Assembly: GCA_964551435.1 (NCBI GenBank)
Contig: CAZKBS010000002.1
Location: 124,001-188,000, forward strand
Direction: 5' to 3'
DNA: 64,000 bases
DNA from: UBA2020 sp964551435
GTDB taxonomy: Bacteria > Pseudomonadota > Alphaproteobacteria > Micavibrionales > UBA2020
The notes below the pieces were generated by a model that did no database searches, was not told the origin of the DNA, and was given only the letters and a program-made list of their open reading frames with translations. Made by a program: the position numbers and the translations under genes. Of this stretch, positions 16,820 to 24,696 are shown piece after piece; positions within the stretch are counted from its first letter, which is position 1, and every line of letters begins with the position of its first letter.

Positions 16820-17998
16820 TCAGGATTTCTGTGCCAGCCAGGTTTCCGCCAGACGCACCCAATAGGCGGCGCCTACCGGCAGAACTTCGTCGTTGAAATC
16901 ATAGTGCGGGCTGTGCAGGCCCGGATCGTTGTCCGTTCTGCCCTGACCGAGGATGATATACGCCCCCTTGCAGGCTTCGAGGAAATAGGCGAAATCTTCG
17001 CCGCCCATCATGGGGGTGAAGGGGAATACTTTTTCGGCCCCCACGACTTCCTTCGCAACCTCGCGCGCGAAATCGGTTTCGGCCGCCGTGTTGATGCAGG
17101 ACGGATAGCCCTTGTGCCAGTTGATATCCACCTGCGCGCCGTATGCATCGGCAACGGTCTTCACGACATGACGGAATTTTTCTTCCATCAGCTGGCGCAG
17201 CTCAGGCTTCAGCGTGCGCACGGTACCGCCGATTTCCGCCGTTTCCGGCAGGACGTTATGCGCGCTGGTGCCTGCGTGGAATTTGCACACGCTGACGACA
17301 ACGCTGTCGGCGGGCGCGGTGACGCGGCTGACGAGATGCTGCAACGCGGAGACGATTTGCGATGCGCAGACAATCACGTCAATCGTGGTATGCGGGAACG
17401 CGGCATGGCCGCCCTTGCCCGTGATTTTCACATCGAAGCTGTCGGTCGATGCCGATACGGCGCCTTCGCAGATCGCCATAGTGCCCGCGGGCAGCCACGG
17501 CCAGTTGTGCATGCCGAACACGGCCTCGCAGGGGAATTTTTTGAAGAACCCTTCCTGCACCATGACATCGCCGCCGCCGCCGCCCTCTTCGGCGGGCTGG
17601 AAGATCGCATAGACGTTGCCGTCAAAATCGCGCGTTTCCGCCAGATGCTTGCAGGCCGCCAGCAGCATGCTGGTATGGCCGTCATGGCCGCAGGCATGCA
17701 TCTTGCCCGGCGTTTTGGAGCTGTGGGGCAGATTGGTTTCTTCGAAAATATTCAGCGCATCCATATCGGCGCGCAGACCGATGCCGCGGCTGGAGCTGCC
17801 CTTTTTACCGCGAATGACACCGACCACCGCGGTTTTCGCCATGCCGCGATGCACTTCGACGCCCCAGCTTTCAAGAAGGCCGGCGACGTAATCGGCCGTT
17901 TTCACTTCCTCAAACGCAGTTTCGGGGTTCTGGTGCAGGTGGCGGCGCCAGGTGGTGAATTCCTTGTTCTGCTCTTTCAGCTTGCCGAGTACGGTCAT
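16820..17998 (-). CDS. M20D family metallo-amidohydrolase (HipO/AbgB-like)
   Basis: A metal-dependent hydrolase of N-acyl amino acids or similar amides. The 392-residue product has the M20D metal ligands: Cys103 and His105 in HACGHDGHTS, Glu137/138 in FQPAEEGGGGGDVM, a His in GMHNWPWLPAGTM and a distal His in GLHSPHYDF. The dimerisation domain shows SASTDSFDVKITGKGGHAAF. The frame is open to 18061, but ATG 17998 fits where family homology starts and avoids overlapping the upstream gene. Substrate not determinable from sequence. Confidence 0.92.
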   Translation of the reverse strand: MTVLGKLKEQNKEFTTWRRHLHQNPETAFEEVKTADYVAGLLESWGVEVHRGMAKTAVVGVIRGKKGSSSRGIGLRADMDALNIFEETNLPHSSKTPGKMHACGHDGHTSMLLAACKHLAETRDFDGNVYAIFQPAEEGGGGGDVMVQEGFFKKFPCEAVFGMHNWPWLPAGTMAICEGAVSASTDSFDVKITGKGGHAAFPHTTIDVIVCASQIVSALQHLVSRVTAPADSVVVSVCKFHAGTSAHNVLPETAEIGGTVRTLKPELRQLMEEKFRHVVKTVADAYGAQVDINWHKGYPSCINTAAETDFAREVAKEVVGAEKVFPFTPMMGGEDFAYFLEACKGAYIILGQGRTDNDPGLHSPHYDFNDEVLPVGAAYWVRLAETWLAQKS

Positions 17999-18036
17999 GA
18001 TGCGTGTATCCCCTGTGTTGAAAGCCGTTTGTTTGA

Positions 18037-18840
18037 TTAGCGGAAAAATTTCTTGAGCCATTTGTCGCGTGACTGCTGCACGCCCTTTTTCATGTCCGGC
18101 GTATCGGGCGAGCCGAAATCACGCTTGGCGAGGTGCCTGATTTCTTCTTCGAACATATTAAAGAAGGTGGACTTGCTGAAATCAAGCTGGATCTTCTCGC
18201 CCGTTTTGCGGTTTTCCAAAACAGGGTTCTCGAGCGTCTTGACCATCCATGCCGCCATCACCGGCAGCGCTTCGGTACCCACATGGAACCAATTCACATC
18301 GGGCGCCGCGGTGGACTGATCATTCGGATTGACCGATTTTTTCTGCAAAAGGATAAGATCCTCTGGCGCCGTAAAACGGCGCCAGCCGAGTTTTTCCGCC
18401 ATTTTCTGAACAGGCTCGGTGTGCATACGCGCGACGAGCCTGTCTTCCGGCGGTTCGACCAGAAAAGTGCGCAAAACCTGCATCGTGACCATAGCGTCGA
18501 AGATCCCGGGATAACCATTCAAAACAATGCGGGTAGAGCCGACTTCCTGCCATTTTGTGCGCTCTTCACCTGCGGCATCTATCGTTTTATGAGGATAGGT
18601 AATACTTGAGGCAACAATCGTGCCCTGCTCGTCTTCAATCAAAACGACGGAGCCGTCTTCTATCCTGTTACGCAGGATATCGGTTTCCCGCTTGCGTACG
18701 TTTTGATGGGCATGCAAATCGTAAAATTCGAGGATCTTCTGTTCATCCTCTACTTTCGAAAACCGCACGAAATATTTTTTAGGCGCATCGCCCGCCGCGT
18801 TTGCAGGCGGCTGCGCGGGGGGAAGATTGTCGTTGCTCAT
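18037..18840 (-). CDS. GNAT-like acetyltransferase-fold protein (second paralogue)
   Basis: ATG 18840 has AAGGA 7 nt before it; an ATG 15 nt earlier is less well placed. Residues 24-90 (KYFVRFSKVEDEQKILEFYD, VVLIEDEQGTIVASSITYP) and the later VEPPEDRLVARM align with the protein at 12485-13216 along its whole length, including the C-terminal DFGSP and RDK elements. It has a Pro/Ala-rich N-terminal extension of about 20 residues. It reads toward the M20 gene, 38 nt away, and may share its transcript. Substrate unknown. Confidence 0.72.
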   Translation of the reverse strand: MSNDNLPPAQPPANAAGDAPKKYFVRFSKVEDEQKILEFYDLHAHQNVRKRETDILRNRIEDGSVVLIEDEQGTIVASSITYPHKTIDAAGEERTKWQEVGSTRIVLNGYPGIFDAMVTMQVLRTFLVEPPEDRLVARMHTEPVQKMAEKLGWRRFTAPEDLILLQKKSVNPNDQSTAAPDVNWFHVGTEALPVMAAWMVKTLENPVLENRKTGEKIQLDFSKSTFFNMFEEEIRHLAKRDFGSPDTPDMKKGVQQSRDKWLKKFFR

Positions 18841-19025
18841 TTGCGTGTCCTTCAAGTGCTGAAAACGAAGTCGTTTTTACAGGTTCGAGACACACACGCT
18901 ATTCGCACTGGTTGCGTTTCTTGTCGAATACGCACTCGCCCCGGCAATTCGGGATTGTTTTTATGATGCCTTGCGATAAGGCATTTTACCCAAATGCCGG
19001 GACGAAGACCAGAGGGGCTCTGTTT

Positions 19026-19586
19026 TTACGTATTGCAGCAAGCTTTAGCCGGCGCAGCCCCCGCTGCTGCCTTGTTCCACGGCGCGCGGGCCAGCAAAAG
19101 CGCCATACCGCACCACTCCGTGACACCCGCGACAATCAGACCCGCCCCGCAAAAGGCCGGCAGGATATAAAACCACGGGCTGACAAACGTCCCCAAGGCG
19201 GTACCCAGCAGAACGGTCGAACCGACCGCAATCCGCACCTGCCGTTCAAGGGATATAACCTCCCCCGTTTTGACCGGCACGCCGCAGGCTTCGCAGTTCA
19301 GAATACCGCCGTCGATAACATGCACGTTGTCAAACCCTGCCGTGCGGAAAGCTGCCGCCGCCTTCGCCGCGCGCGCACCGGCGCGGCAGAGAATATAAAG
19401 CGGTTTGCTGCCATCAAGCTTATGTTCGGCAACAAACGCCGCCGCATCCAGCGTATCAAGCGGTACATGCACGTGCGGCGCGCGCAGGCAGGCCGCACGG
19501 TGCTCGATATCCGTACGGACGTCGAGGATGAGACAACTGCCGTTCTTGACCGCCTCGGCGGGCGCAATTTTTTGAATGTCGGACAT
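19026..19586 (-). CDS. Rhodanese-like protein with C-terminal membrane segments (YgaP-like)
   Basis: Sulfurtransferase of 186 residues. The rhodanese domain fills about residues 5-110, with the catalytic loop LYILCRAGARAAKA holding Cys67. It is followed by two hydrophobic segments of the DUF2892 type (VGSTVLLGTALGTF, YILPAFCGAGLIVAGVTEWC), giving the YgaP architecture of a membrane-bound rhodanese. AAGGAG lies 6-7 nt before the ATG. It follows the AhpD-like gene by 27 nt, downstream of an ArsR-type operator, so it is probably induced by reactive sulfur. Confidence 0.88.
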   Translation of the reverse strand: MSDIQKIAPAEAVKNGSCLILDVRTDIEHRAACLRAPHVHVPLDTLDAAAFVAEHKLDGSKPLYILCRAGARAAKAAAAFRTAGFDNVHVIDGGILNCEACGVPVKTGEVISLERQVRIAVGSTVLLGTALGTFVSPWFYILPAFCGAGLIVAGVTEWCGMALLLARAPWNKAAAGAAPAKACCNT

Positions 19587-19613
19587 GATATTTCTCCTTT
19601 GTTTGCGGTAATA

Positions 19614-19973
19614 TCAGGCAACCTGTTCTTTGCCCGCGGCGAACTGGTCGTAGGCGCGCAGCGCATCCGCCGCATACATCAGCGACGGGCCGCCGCCCAT
19701 GTAAACCGCCATGCCCAGTACCTCGGCCACTTCCTGCCGCGTCGCGCCCAGTTCGTGCAGCGCCTTGGCATGAAAGCCGATGCAACCGTCGCAGCGCGTG
19801 GAAACACCAATCGCCAGGGCGATGTATTCTTTTGTTTTCTTGTCGAGCGCGCCGTCTTTGGTCGCCGCCCCTGCCATATCGTAGAAACCTTTGAGCGTGT
19901 CGGGGATGGCCGGTTTCAGCTGACGGATATATTCGACAATATCGCCGGTCACGTTATGATAGTTCTTGGACAT
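19614..19973 (-). CDS. Carboxymuconolactone decarboxylase family protein (AhpD-like)
   Basis: The 119-residue protein has the AhpD-core redox motif CDGCIGFH (Cys61, Cys64, His68) inside a helical fold, with the preceding LDKKTKEYIALAIGVSTR typical of the family. Such proteins act as thiol peroxidases or reductases. A perfect AAGGAGG lies 5 nt before the ATG. It is the first gene of an operon with the rhodanese, divergent from the ArsR-type regulator, with a shared palindrome between them. A role in persulfide or peroxide chemistry is inferred from context. Confidence 0.88.
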   Translation of the reverse strand: MSKNYHNVTGDIVEYIRQLKPAIPDTLKGFYDMAGAATKDGALDKKTKEYIALAIGVSTRCDGCIGFHAKALHELGATRQEVAEVLGMAVYMGGGPSLMYAADALRAYDQFAAGKEQVA

Positions 19974-20023
19974 GGGAGCCTCCTTGGGGTTAGATCCGCA
20001 CCGGATGATGCGATTTCATTTGC

Positions 20024-20047
20024 GTATATTCTAATATTAGAATATAC
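20024..20047. promoter_or_regulatory. 24-bp perfect palindrome, probable operator of the ArsR-type repressor
   Basis: A perfect 24-bp inverted repeat whose core is ATTC-N8-GAAT (20028-20043). The same ATTC-N8-GAAT spacing is described for SqrR/BigR-type sulfide-responsive repressors. It lies between the divergent AhpD-like and regulator genes, so one repressor dimer could control both. Confidence 0.8.
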
Positions 20048-20108
20048 TAAAATTAAAGTCAACAAGAAAGCGGCAGCCTTGAACAGCAAGAGCAAAACAG
20101 TGCAGGAC

Positions 20109-20405
20109 ATGAAACAAAACGCCGAAGAAGCGTCAGGTTTTCTCAAGAATCTGGCGAATCCCAGCCGGCTGATGATCCTTTGCCTGCTCACGCAGGGGGA
20201 AATGTGCGTGACGGATATCCTCGCCCATCTGGATATCAGCCAGACCGCCCTGTCGCAGCATCTGGCCCGCCTGCGCGCCGAGGGAATCGTCGACTTCCGC
20301 CGCGAACACCGCACGCTTTACTATTTCATCAAAAACGAAAACGTCGCCGCGATTATATCGGCCCTCTATGACATCTACTGCGCCCCGCCGAAGGCCAGAA
20401 AATAA
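20109..20405 (+). CDS. ArsR family repressor, SqrR/BigR/YgaV type (reactive-sulfur sensor)
   Basis: Winged-helix protein of 98 residues from ATG 20109; in-frame TTG 20079 and GTG 20100 are alternatives. The recognition helix region is LDISQTALSQHLARLRAEGI. Cys33 (GEMCVTDI) and Cys91 (YDIYCAP) sit where SqrR and BigR carry the two thiols that form a polysulfide bridge, and a third, Cys25, is also present. The arsenic-type CxCxxC site is absent. It is divergent from the AhpD-like/rhodanese pair across a 24-bp palindrome. E. coli ygaV-ygaP has the same partnership. Confidence 0.88.
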   Translation: MKQNAEEASGFLKNLANPSRLMILCLLTQGEMCVTDILAHLDISQTALSQHLARLRAEGIVDFRREHRTLYYFIKNENVAAIISALYDIYCAPPKARK

Positions 20406-20487
20406 CAATAAAATCAGCACGTTTTATATATACTACGCTCCCGTCTGCTTACCATAAAATAGCATGGGGTATTATTTGCGGTATTTG

Positions 20488-20516
20488 TTGACATTTCAGG
20501 GCGCTATGCGTAATTT
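20488..20516 (+). promoter_or_regulatory. Candidate promoter of the F0 ATP synthase operon
   Basis: A consensus -35 box TTGACA (20488-20493) is followed after 17 bp by TAATTT (20511-20516), a partial -10 match. The predicted transcript would start about 45 nt before atpI. Confidence 0.45.
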
Positions 20517-20566
20517 CCCGTTGCCTTAAATGCGCGACGTATCAAGATTTAACGGGTGTTTTTCCG

Positions 20567-20932
20567 ATGAACGACAAGTCCGGTGAACTGGCCCGAAAAA
20601 TCCGCGAAGCACAGGAAAGGCAGCGCCAGATGGCGGCCGGCAGTAACGACGGCAGCGGCGAGCCCGGCAAGGACGAAAAAGGCAAAGCCCTTCGTGCGGG
20701 AACGGATCTGGTCGCGGCGCTGGCCGTGGGCATCTTCCTAGGATACTGGGTCGACCGCTGGCTGGACACCAAACCATGGGGCGTGATTTTCTTCGTCTTC
20801 GTCGGTTTTGCCGCAGGATTTTTGAATATCTACCGGTCGCAGACCGGACAGGACTACAAGGTCGGCTTCAAGCCTGGCGCGCCGGACAGCAAAACCGGAC
20901 GTTCGCAGGGTCAAAACGACAAAACGGAATAA
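20567..20932 (+). CDS. atpI: F0F1 ATP synthase assembly protein AtpI
   Basis: First gene of the F0 operon. The 121-residue protein has a charged Gln/Arg-rich N-terminus and two membrane segments (GTDLVAALAVGIFLGYWVDR at about 46-65 and WGVIFFVFVGFAAGFLNIYR at about 71-90) with the AtpI pattern GYWVDRWLDTKPWG. AtpI proteins help c-ring assembly or Mg2+ supply. The ribosome site is weak (GGGTG). atpB follows after 16 nt. Confidence 0.9.
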   Translation: MNDKSGELARKIREAQERQRQMAAGSNDGSGEPGKDEKGKALRAGTDLVAALAVGIFLGYWVDRWLDTKPWGVIFFVFVGFAAGFLNIYRSQTGQDYKVGFKPGAPDSKTGRSQGQNDKTE

Positions 20933-20948
20933 CAGAGGAAAAACGCGC

Positions 20949-21692
20949 GTGGCCAATCCGCTTCAGCAGTTTGTCATTAAGCCCCTCATCCCGCTCAACA
21001 TCGGCGGTTATGATGTTTCCTTCACGCAGTCTTCGCTGTGGATGGGTCTGGCTGTTCTCTCCGCCACGCTCCTCATGACGCTCAGCATGCGCAGCAAATC
21101 GGTTGTGCCGAACCGCTGGCAGAACGTCACCGAAATGATTTACGAATTCGTTGCCGGCATGGTGCACGAAGCCCTCGGCCATGAAGGGCGCAAATATTTT
21201 GCCTTCGTCTTTTCCGTGTTCATGATTGTCCTGATGGGCAACATGCTCGGCATGATCCCCTACTCCTTCACCTTCACAAGCCATATCGTCGTAACCGGTA
21301 CGCTGGCACTCATGGTCTTCCTGACCGCCACGCTGGTTGGCATCTTCCGCCATGGTTTGCACTTCTTTACGTTGTTCCTGCCTGCGGGCCTGCCTATCTT
21401 TCTGGCACCGCTGATTATCCTGATCGAAATCGTGTCGTATCTTTCGCGTCCGATCAGCCTTTCCGTCCGTCTTTTCGCCAACATGGTTGCCGGCCACACG
21501 ATGATGAAAGTCTTCGCGGGTTTTTCGGTCATGATGGCGGCAAGCTCCGGCCTTGGTATGGCGGGCGCGGTTCTGCCGCTGCTCATCAACACGGCGCTGG
21601 TCGGCCTCGAAATCCTTATCGCCTTCATTCAGGCGTATGTTTTCGCGGTACTGACCTGCATGTATCTCAAAGACGCGATTGAACTGCACTAA
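20949..21692 (+). CDS. atpB: F0F1 ATP synthase subunit a
   Basis: Proton-channel subunit of F0, 247 residues with five or six membrane helices. It starts at GTG, preceded by AGAGGA. The essential arginine is Arg174 in PISLSVRLFANMVAGHTMMK. Other hallmarks are PNRWQNVTEMIYEFV and the final helix IAFIQAYVFAVLTCMYLKDA. The gene lies between atpI and atpE. Confidence 0.97.
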   Translation: MANPLQQFVIKPLIPLNIGGYDVSFTQSSLWMGLAVLSATLLMTLSMRSKSVVPNRWQNVTEMIYEFVAGMVHEALGHEGRKYFAFVFSVFMIVLMGNMLGMIPYSFTFTSHIVVTGTLALMVFLTATLVGIFRHGLHFFTLFLPAGLPIFLAPLIILIEIVSYLSRPISLSVRLFANMVAGHTMMKVFAGFSVMMAASSGLGMAGAVLPLLINTALVGLEILIAFIQAYVFAVLTCMYLKDAIELH

Positions 21693-21755
21693 ACCAACCC
21701 ACTCGTTTCAGTAACCACAACCACCAACGCACAGAAAAAAGAAGGAAAAACCACA

Positions 21756-21980
21756 ATGGAACTCGAATCTGCAAAAATGATCGGCGCTGCTCTCGCTGTT
21801 CTGCCGCTCTTCGGCGTCGGCCTCGGCCTCGGCATGCTGTTCTCCAGCATCATCAACGCGATCGGCCGCAACCCCTCCGTTGCTCCGACGGTTAAAGGCG
21901 CTGGCCTGCTGTACTTCGCGCTGATCGAAGCGACCGGTCTGTTCGCACTGCTGATCGCCCTGATCGTTCTGCTGGGCTAA
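21756..21980 (+). CDS. atpE: F0F1 ATP synthase subunit c
   Basis: Proteolipid of the c-ring, 74 residues, two helices. The proton-binding carboxylate is Glu58 in YFALIEATGLF; the loop has RNPSVAP. GAAGGAAAAACCACA precedes the ATG. The glycine pattern GVGLGLGMLFS suits proton coupling, and no Na+-binding signature is evident. It lies between atpB and the b' gene. Confidence 0.97.
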   Translation: MELESAKMIGAALAVLPLFGVGLGLGMLFSSIINAIGRNPSVAPTVKGAGLLYFALIEATGLFALLIALIVLLG

Positions 21981-22004
21981 TCGCATACCAAGAGGAAAAA
22001 AGTC

Positions 22005-22802
22005 ATGGCAACACGCCGACCGTTCACATCCCTGTCCCTTGCCACGCTGGCCCTGACCATCTTGTTGATGGCAGGCGCGCCCGCGGCACCGTCCTGGGCG
22101 GAGGAACGCACGGTCGGCGTGTCCGTTGACAACGCCGTAACCGCCGAGGGCGCCGAAGAGGTTTCCGAAGCGGCAAAGGCGGCTCCTCACCATGACACAA
22201 CGTCGCATACCGAAAACGCGCTGCCGCTTGAGGCTGCGACGGAAGAGGCTTTCGACGTTGATACCGCGGCAGCCGCCGCGGACGGACATGATGGCGAGAA
22301 GAAAAAATCCGGCCTTCCGCAGCTGGATCCCTCGACCTACCCCAGCCAGATTTTCTGGCTACTGGTGTCTTTCGTATTGCTCTATACACTGATGTCCCGT
22401 GTGGCGCTGCCGCGCGTGACCGAGGTTTTGGACATGCGCCAGACCCAGCGTGACAACAACCTGAACCGCGCCGAACACCTGCAGGAAGACGCCGCGAAAA
22501 TCCGCCAGACGCTGGATGCCGCCATGGCCGCCGCACAGGCGGAGGCGCAAGCGACCCTCAGCGCACGCGAACAGGAAAACGCCAAAAAGCTGAACGTGGA
22601 AAACGCCCGTTTCATGGAACACGCGCGCAACCGCATCGCCAGCGCGGAGCAGAACATCGCCAAGGCGAAAGAAGAAGCCCTTCTGTCGCTGGCCGATATT
22701 TCCGCCGAAGTCGCGGCGGATATCGTGCAGAAAGTCTCCGGCTCTGCCGCCAATAAAAACGACGCCAAAAAAGTCGTCATGAAACTGATGCAGGAAGGGT
22801 AA
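22005..22802 (+). CDS. atpF': F0F1 ATP synthase subunit b' with a long N-terminal extension
   Basis: Stator subunit b' as found in alphaproteobacteria. The family part begins near residue 108: PSTYPSQIFWLLVSFVLLYT, then the long coiled coil. The first 107 residues are unusual. There is a typical signal peptide (hydrophobic 8-30, likely cut after PSWA at about 32) and an acidic Ala-rich linker with His clusters to about 100. Normal b' proteins are near 160 residues; this has 265. The extension would put the N-terminal linker in the periplasm. It sits between atpE and atpF. Confidence 0.92.
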   Translation: MATRRPFTSLSLATLALTILLMAGAPAAPSWAEERTVGVSVDNAVTAEGAEEVSEAAKAAPHHDTTSHTENALPLEAATEEAFDVDTAAAAADGHDGEKKKSGLPQLDPSTYPSQIFWLLVSFVLLYTLMSRVALPRVTEVLDMRQTQRDNNLNRAEHLQEDAAKIRQTLDAAMAAAQAEAQATLSAREQENAKKLNVENARFMEHARNRIASAEQNIAKAKEEALLSLADISAEVAADIVQKVSGSAANKNDAKKVVMKLMQEG

Positions 22803-22806
22803 GCAT

Positions 22807-23310
22807 ATGGCTGCCGAACACTCCGGTCTTTTGGCCGACAGCAATTTCTGGGTTCTGCTTTCCACCATCGCCTTCGCCGCGATCGTCTGGAAAAAAGGTC
22901 GCCAGCCGATTGTCGAGATGCTGGATGCCCGCACCGCGCGTATCCGCGCCGAACTGGAAGAAGCCGAGCGTCTGCGCGAAGAAGCGCAGGATCTGCTGTC
23001 CGAGACGCAGAAAAAACACCGCGACGCCCTGCAAACCGCGCAAAAAATCATTGATAACGCCAAGAAAAACGCACAGGCTCTCGAACAGGACGCACAAAAA
23101 CGTCTTGAAGAAAGCCTGAAGCGCCGCGAAGAGCAGCTGCTGGAGCGTATTCAGCGTGCCGAAGCCGCCGCAGTGCAGGAACTCCGCAATCAGGCTGCCG
23201 ATATCGCGACACGTGCCGCCGAAGTCATGCTGGAAGAAGCCCTGTCCAAACGCGGCGGAAAATTGGTGGACGAAGCGATCGACGATATCCCCGCCCGTCT
23301 GCGCGCATAA
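22807..23310 (+). CDS. atpF: F0F1 ATP synthase subunit b
   Basis: Peripheral-stalk subunit, 167 residues: one N-terminal membrane helix (FWVLLSTIAFAAIVWKKGR) followed by a long charged coiled coil that dimerises with b' and reaches F1. It starts 4 nt after the b' stop. It is the last gene of the F0 operon, followed by an intrinsic terminator. F1 genes are elsewhere, as usual in alphaproteobacteria. Confidence 0.95.
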   Translation: MAAEHSGLLADSNFWVLLSTIAFAAIVWKKGRQPIVEMLDARTARIRAELEEAERLREEAQDLLSETQKKHRDALQTAQKIIDNAKKNAQALEQDAQKRLEESLKRREEQLLERIQRAEAAAVQELRNQAADIATRAAEVMLEEALSKRGGKLVDEAIDDIPARLRA

Positions 23311-23322
23311 AAACAGTAAAGA

Positions 23323-24591
23323 TTATCTACTTACCGAAGGCGCCCGCATTCCGGGCGCTTTTGCTTTCATGGATATGGCGGGCGGTTCGGCTGACGGGCC
23401 TGTCATTGACGGCTTTGCCTGCCCAAAGCCCATATCGCCGGATTTGATCAACGTCTGCGCGGCTTCGAGTGCGGATTTCCGTGCAGGATTATCGCGGTCG
23501 AAAAACTTACTTTGATAGGATACATGTTCTGCCGCAATCAACGCCGCTTCACGTTTGGTAAAACTGTTATGCCGGTAATGTAAATCATCGAGCGGACGGT
23601 GCCCCGGCGTATCCAGATAATTCACACCGCCCGACATCGCGCCAAGCTTTTTGATATCGCCCACCGTCAGATGCCGCATGGGCGCGCGAAGGTTTTCCCG
23701 ATGCAGGCTTGCCTCAATCCTGTGCATGGTCAAACCTTGCGACGTATAAATCTGGGTCAGCTTATCGCCGAGCGCCGCTTTGGCATCGAACCAGCTGTCA
23801 TAGGCGGCGCGTTTCGCGGCGCCATTGGCGAGCGCAGCGGGGTCACGCTTGACCGCCGTTTCGTATGATTTTGCAATACTGGTCGGCCATGTCCTACCGC
23901 GGTTGATTTCGCGCCACGCATCGGAATGTCCCGCCTGATGCAGCTTGTAGGAAATATCGACAGAAGTGGCGGAGGCATCGGCCTCGATCGCGCGGTTATA
24001 CCAGAGGTTTTCAACCGGGGAGACCTGCTTGGACGATCCGAGATATAGAACATCGTTCATAGCCTGCTGCAAATGCCGCAGTTCATGTGCCAGATGCGCC
24101 ACCAGCCGCCCATGGTTCGAATAAGCCGGTACAATGATGTGCATCGGCAAAGCGCGCAGCTGCCCGTTTTCAGACGCCGTAAGGTTCGAAAAGAAAGCTG
24201 CGTTTTTATAAAGAAGATCGCCCTCCATACGCACAGGAATATTCGCCGCTTTCAGTAAGCCGACAAGTTCGCGCCCCTCGGGCACTTGCGACAAGGTATT
24301 AAGGGCGCGGTTGATGCGCAGGTTTTCCACCAACGGTATCGCCGTCACCAGTGTCAGGGGGTTGGCCATCACCACCGTGGCCTGACTAAGCTGTAGGTTG
24401 ACGTCGCGCAGCTCGTTCTTCGCCCATGATAGATAGGACTTCAAGGCATCGCGAAACGGCTTGGACGGCGGCTCCGCCTGTGGCTCTGCCAGTTGCCGGA
24501 GAGTTTCGCCGAGATATCGTGACTGGCCGGAGCTGGTATCTTTCAGTTCGGGCGATATATTTTGCGGTGCATCCGGTGACGAAAGGGTCAT
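23323..24591 (-). CDS. Hypothetical protein with HExxH metallopeptidase-like motif, 422 aa
   Basis: A soluble protein whose centre carries HLAHELRHLQQAM: His169, Glu170 and His173 form HExxH. About 30 residues later comes NRAIEADASATSVD, with Glu203 a plausible third zinc ligand as in gluzincins. This resembles the putative metallopeptidase domain called DUF6782, though I cannot confirm it. The N-terminal 60 residues are polar and the C-terminus proline-rich. No signal peptide. No ribosome site is visible before ATG 24591, and a terminator's T-run ends only about 10 nt upstream. Confidence 0.75.
   Translation of the reverse strand: MTLSSPDAPQNISPELKDTSSGQSRYLGETLRQLAEPQAEPPSKPFRDALKSYLSWAKNELRDVNLQLSQATVVMANPLTLVTAIPLVENLRINRALNTLSQVPEGRELVGLLKAANIPVRMEGDLLYKNAAFFSNLTASENGQLRALPMHIIVPAYSNHGRLVAHLAHELRHLQQAMNDVLYLGSSKQVSPVENLWYNRAIEADASATSVDISYKLHQAGHSDAWREINRGRTWPTSIAKSYETAVKRDPAALANGAAKRAAYDSWFDAKAALGDKLTQIYTSQGLTMHRIEASLHRENLRAPMRHLTVGDIKKLGAMSGGVNYLDTPGHRPLDDLHYRHNSFTKREAALIAAEHVSYQSKFFDRDNPARKSALEAAQTLIKSGDMGFGQAKPSMTGPSAEPPAISMKAKAPGMRAPSVSR
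23340..23362 (+). terminator. Intrinsic terminator of the F0 operon
   Basis: GCGCCCG (23340-23346) pairs with CGGGCGC (23352-23358), followed by TTTTGCTTT. It lies inside the 3' end of the convergent gene at 23323-24591, so those codons double as the terminator. Confidence 0.78.
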
Positions 24592-24601
24592 GTGTTACGC
24601 A

Positions 24602-24644
24602 CAAAAATAATGTGGCCTGATATCGACATATCAGACCACATTAT
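24602..24644 (-). terminator. Strong intrinsic terminator between two leftward genes
   Basis: A 17-position stem with one mismatch (24607-24623 with 24628-24644) and a 4-nt loop. On the minus strand it is followed by TTTTTGTG. It ends the transcript of the VPDIS-repeat gene and directly abuts the start of the HExxH gene. Confidence 0.88.
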
Positions 24645-24696
24645 ATCATAAAACAGTACCTCGCAGGAGGTGCAGATGCTAACTATCTGTTTTTAA

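Noticed and set aside
16283..18040. Rightward open frame of 585 codons
   Set aside because: Antisense to the M20 amidohydrolase and DUF4197 genes, both of which carry clear family motifs.
18966..19027. Hairpins ATGCCTT/AAGGCAT and CAGAG/CTCTG with T-run considered as terminators
   Set aside because: The T-runs lie on the plus strand while both neighbouring genes read leftward, so they would terminate nothing evident.
18801..20108. Long rightward open frame upstream of the ArsR-type regulator
   Set aside because: It is antisense to the rhodanese and AhpD-like genes; the regulator's homology and palindromic operator place its start near 20109.
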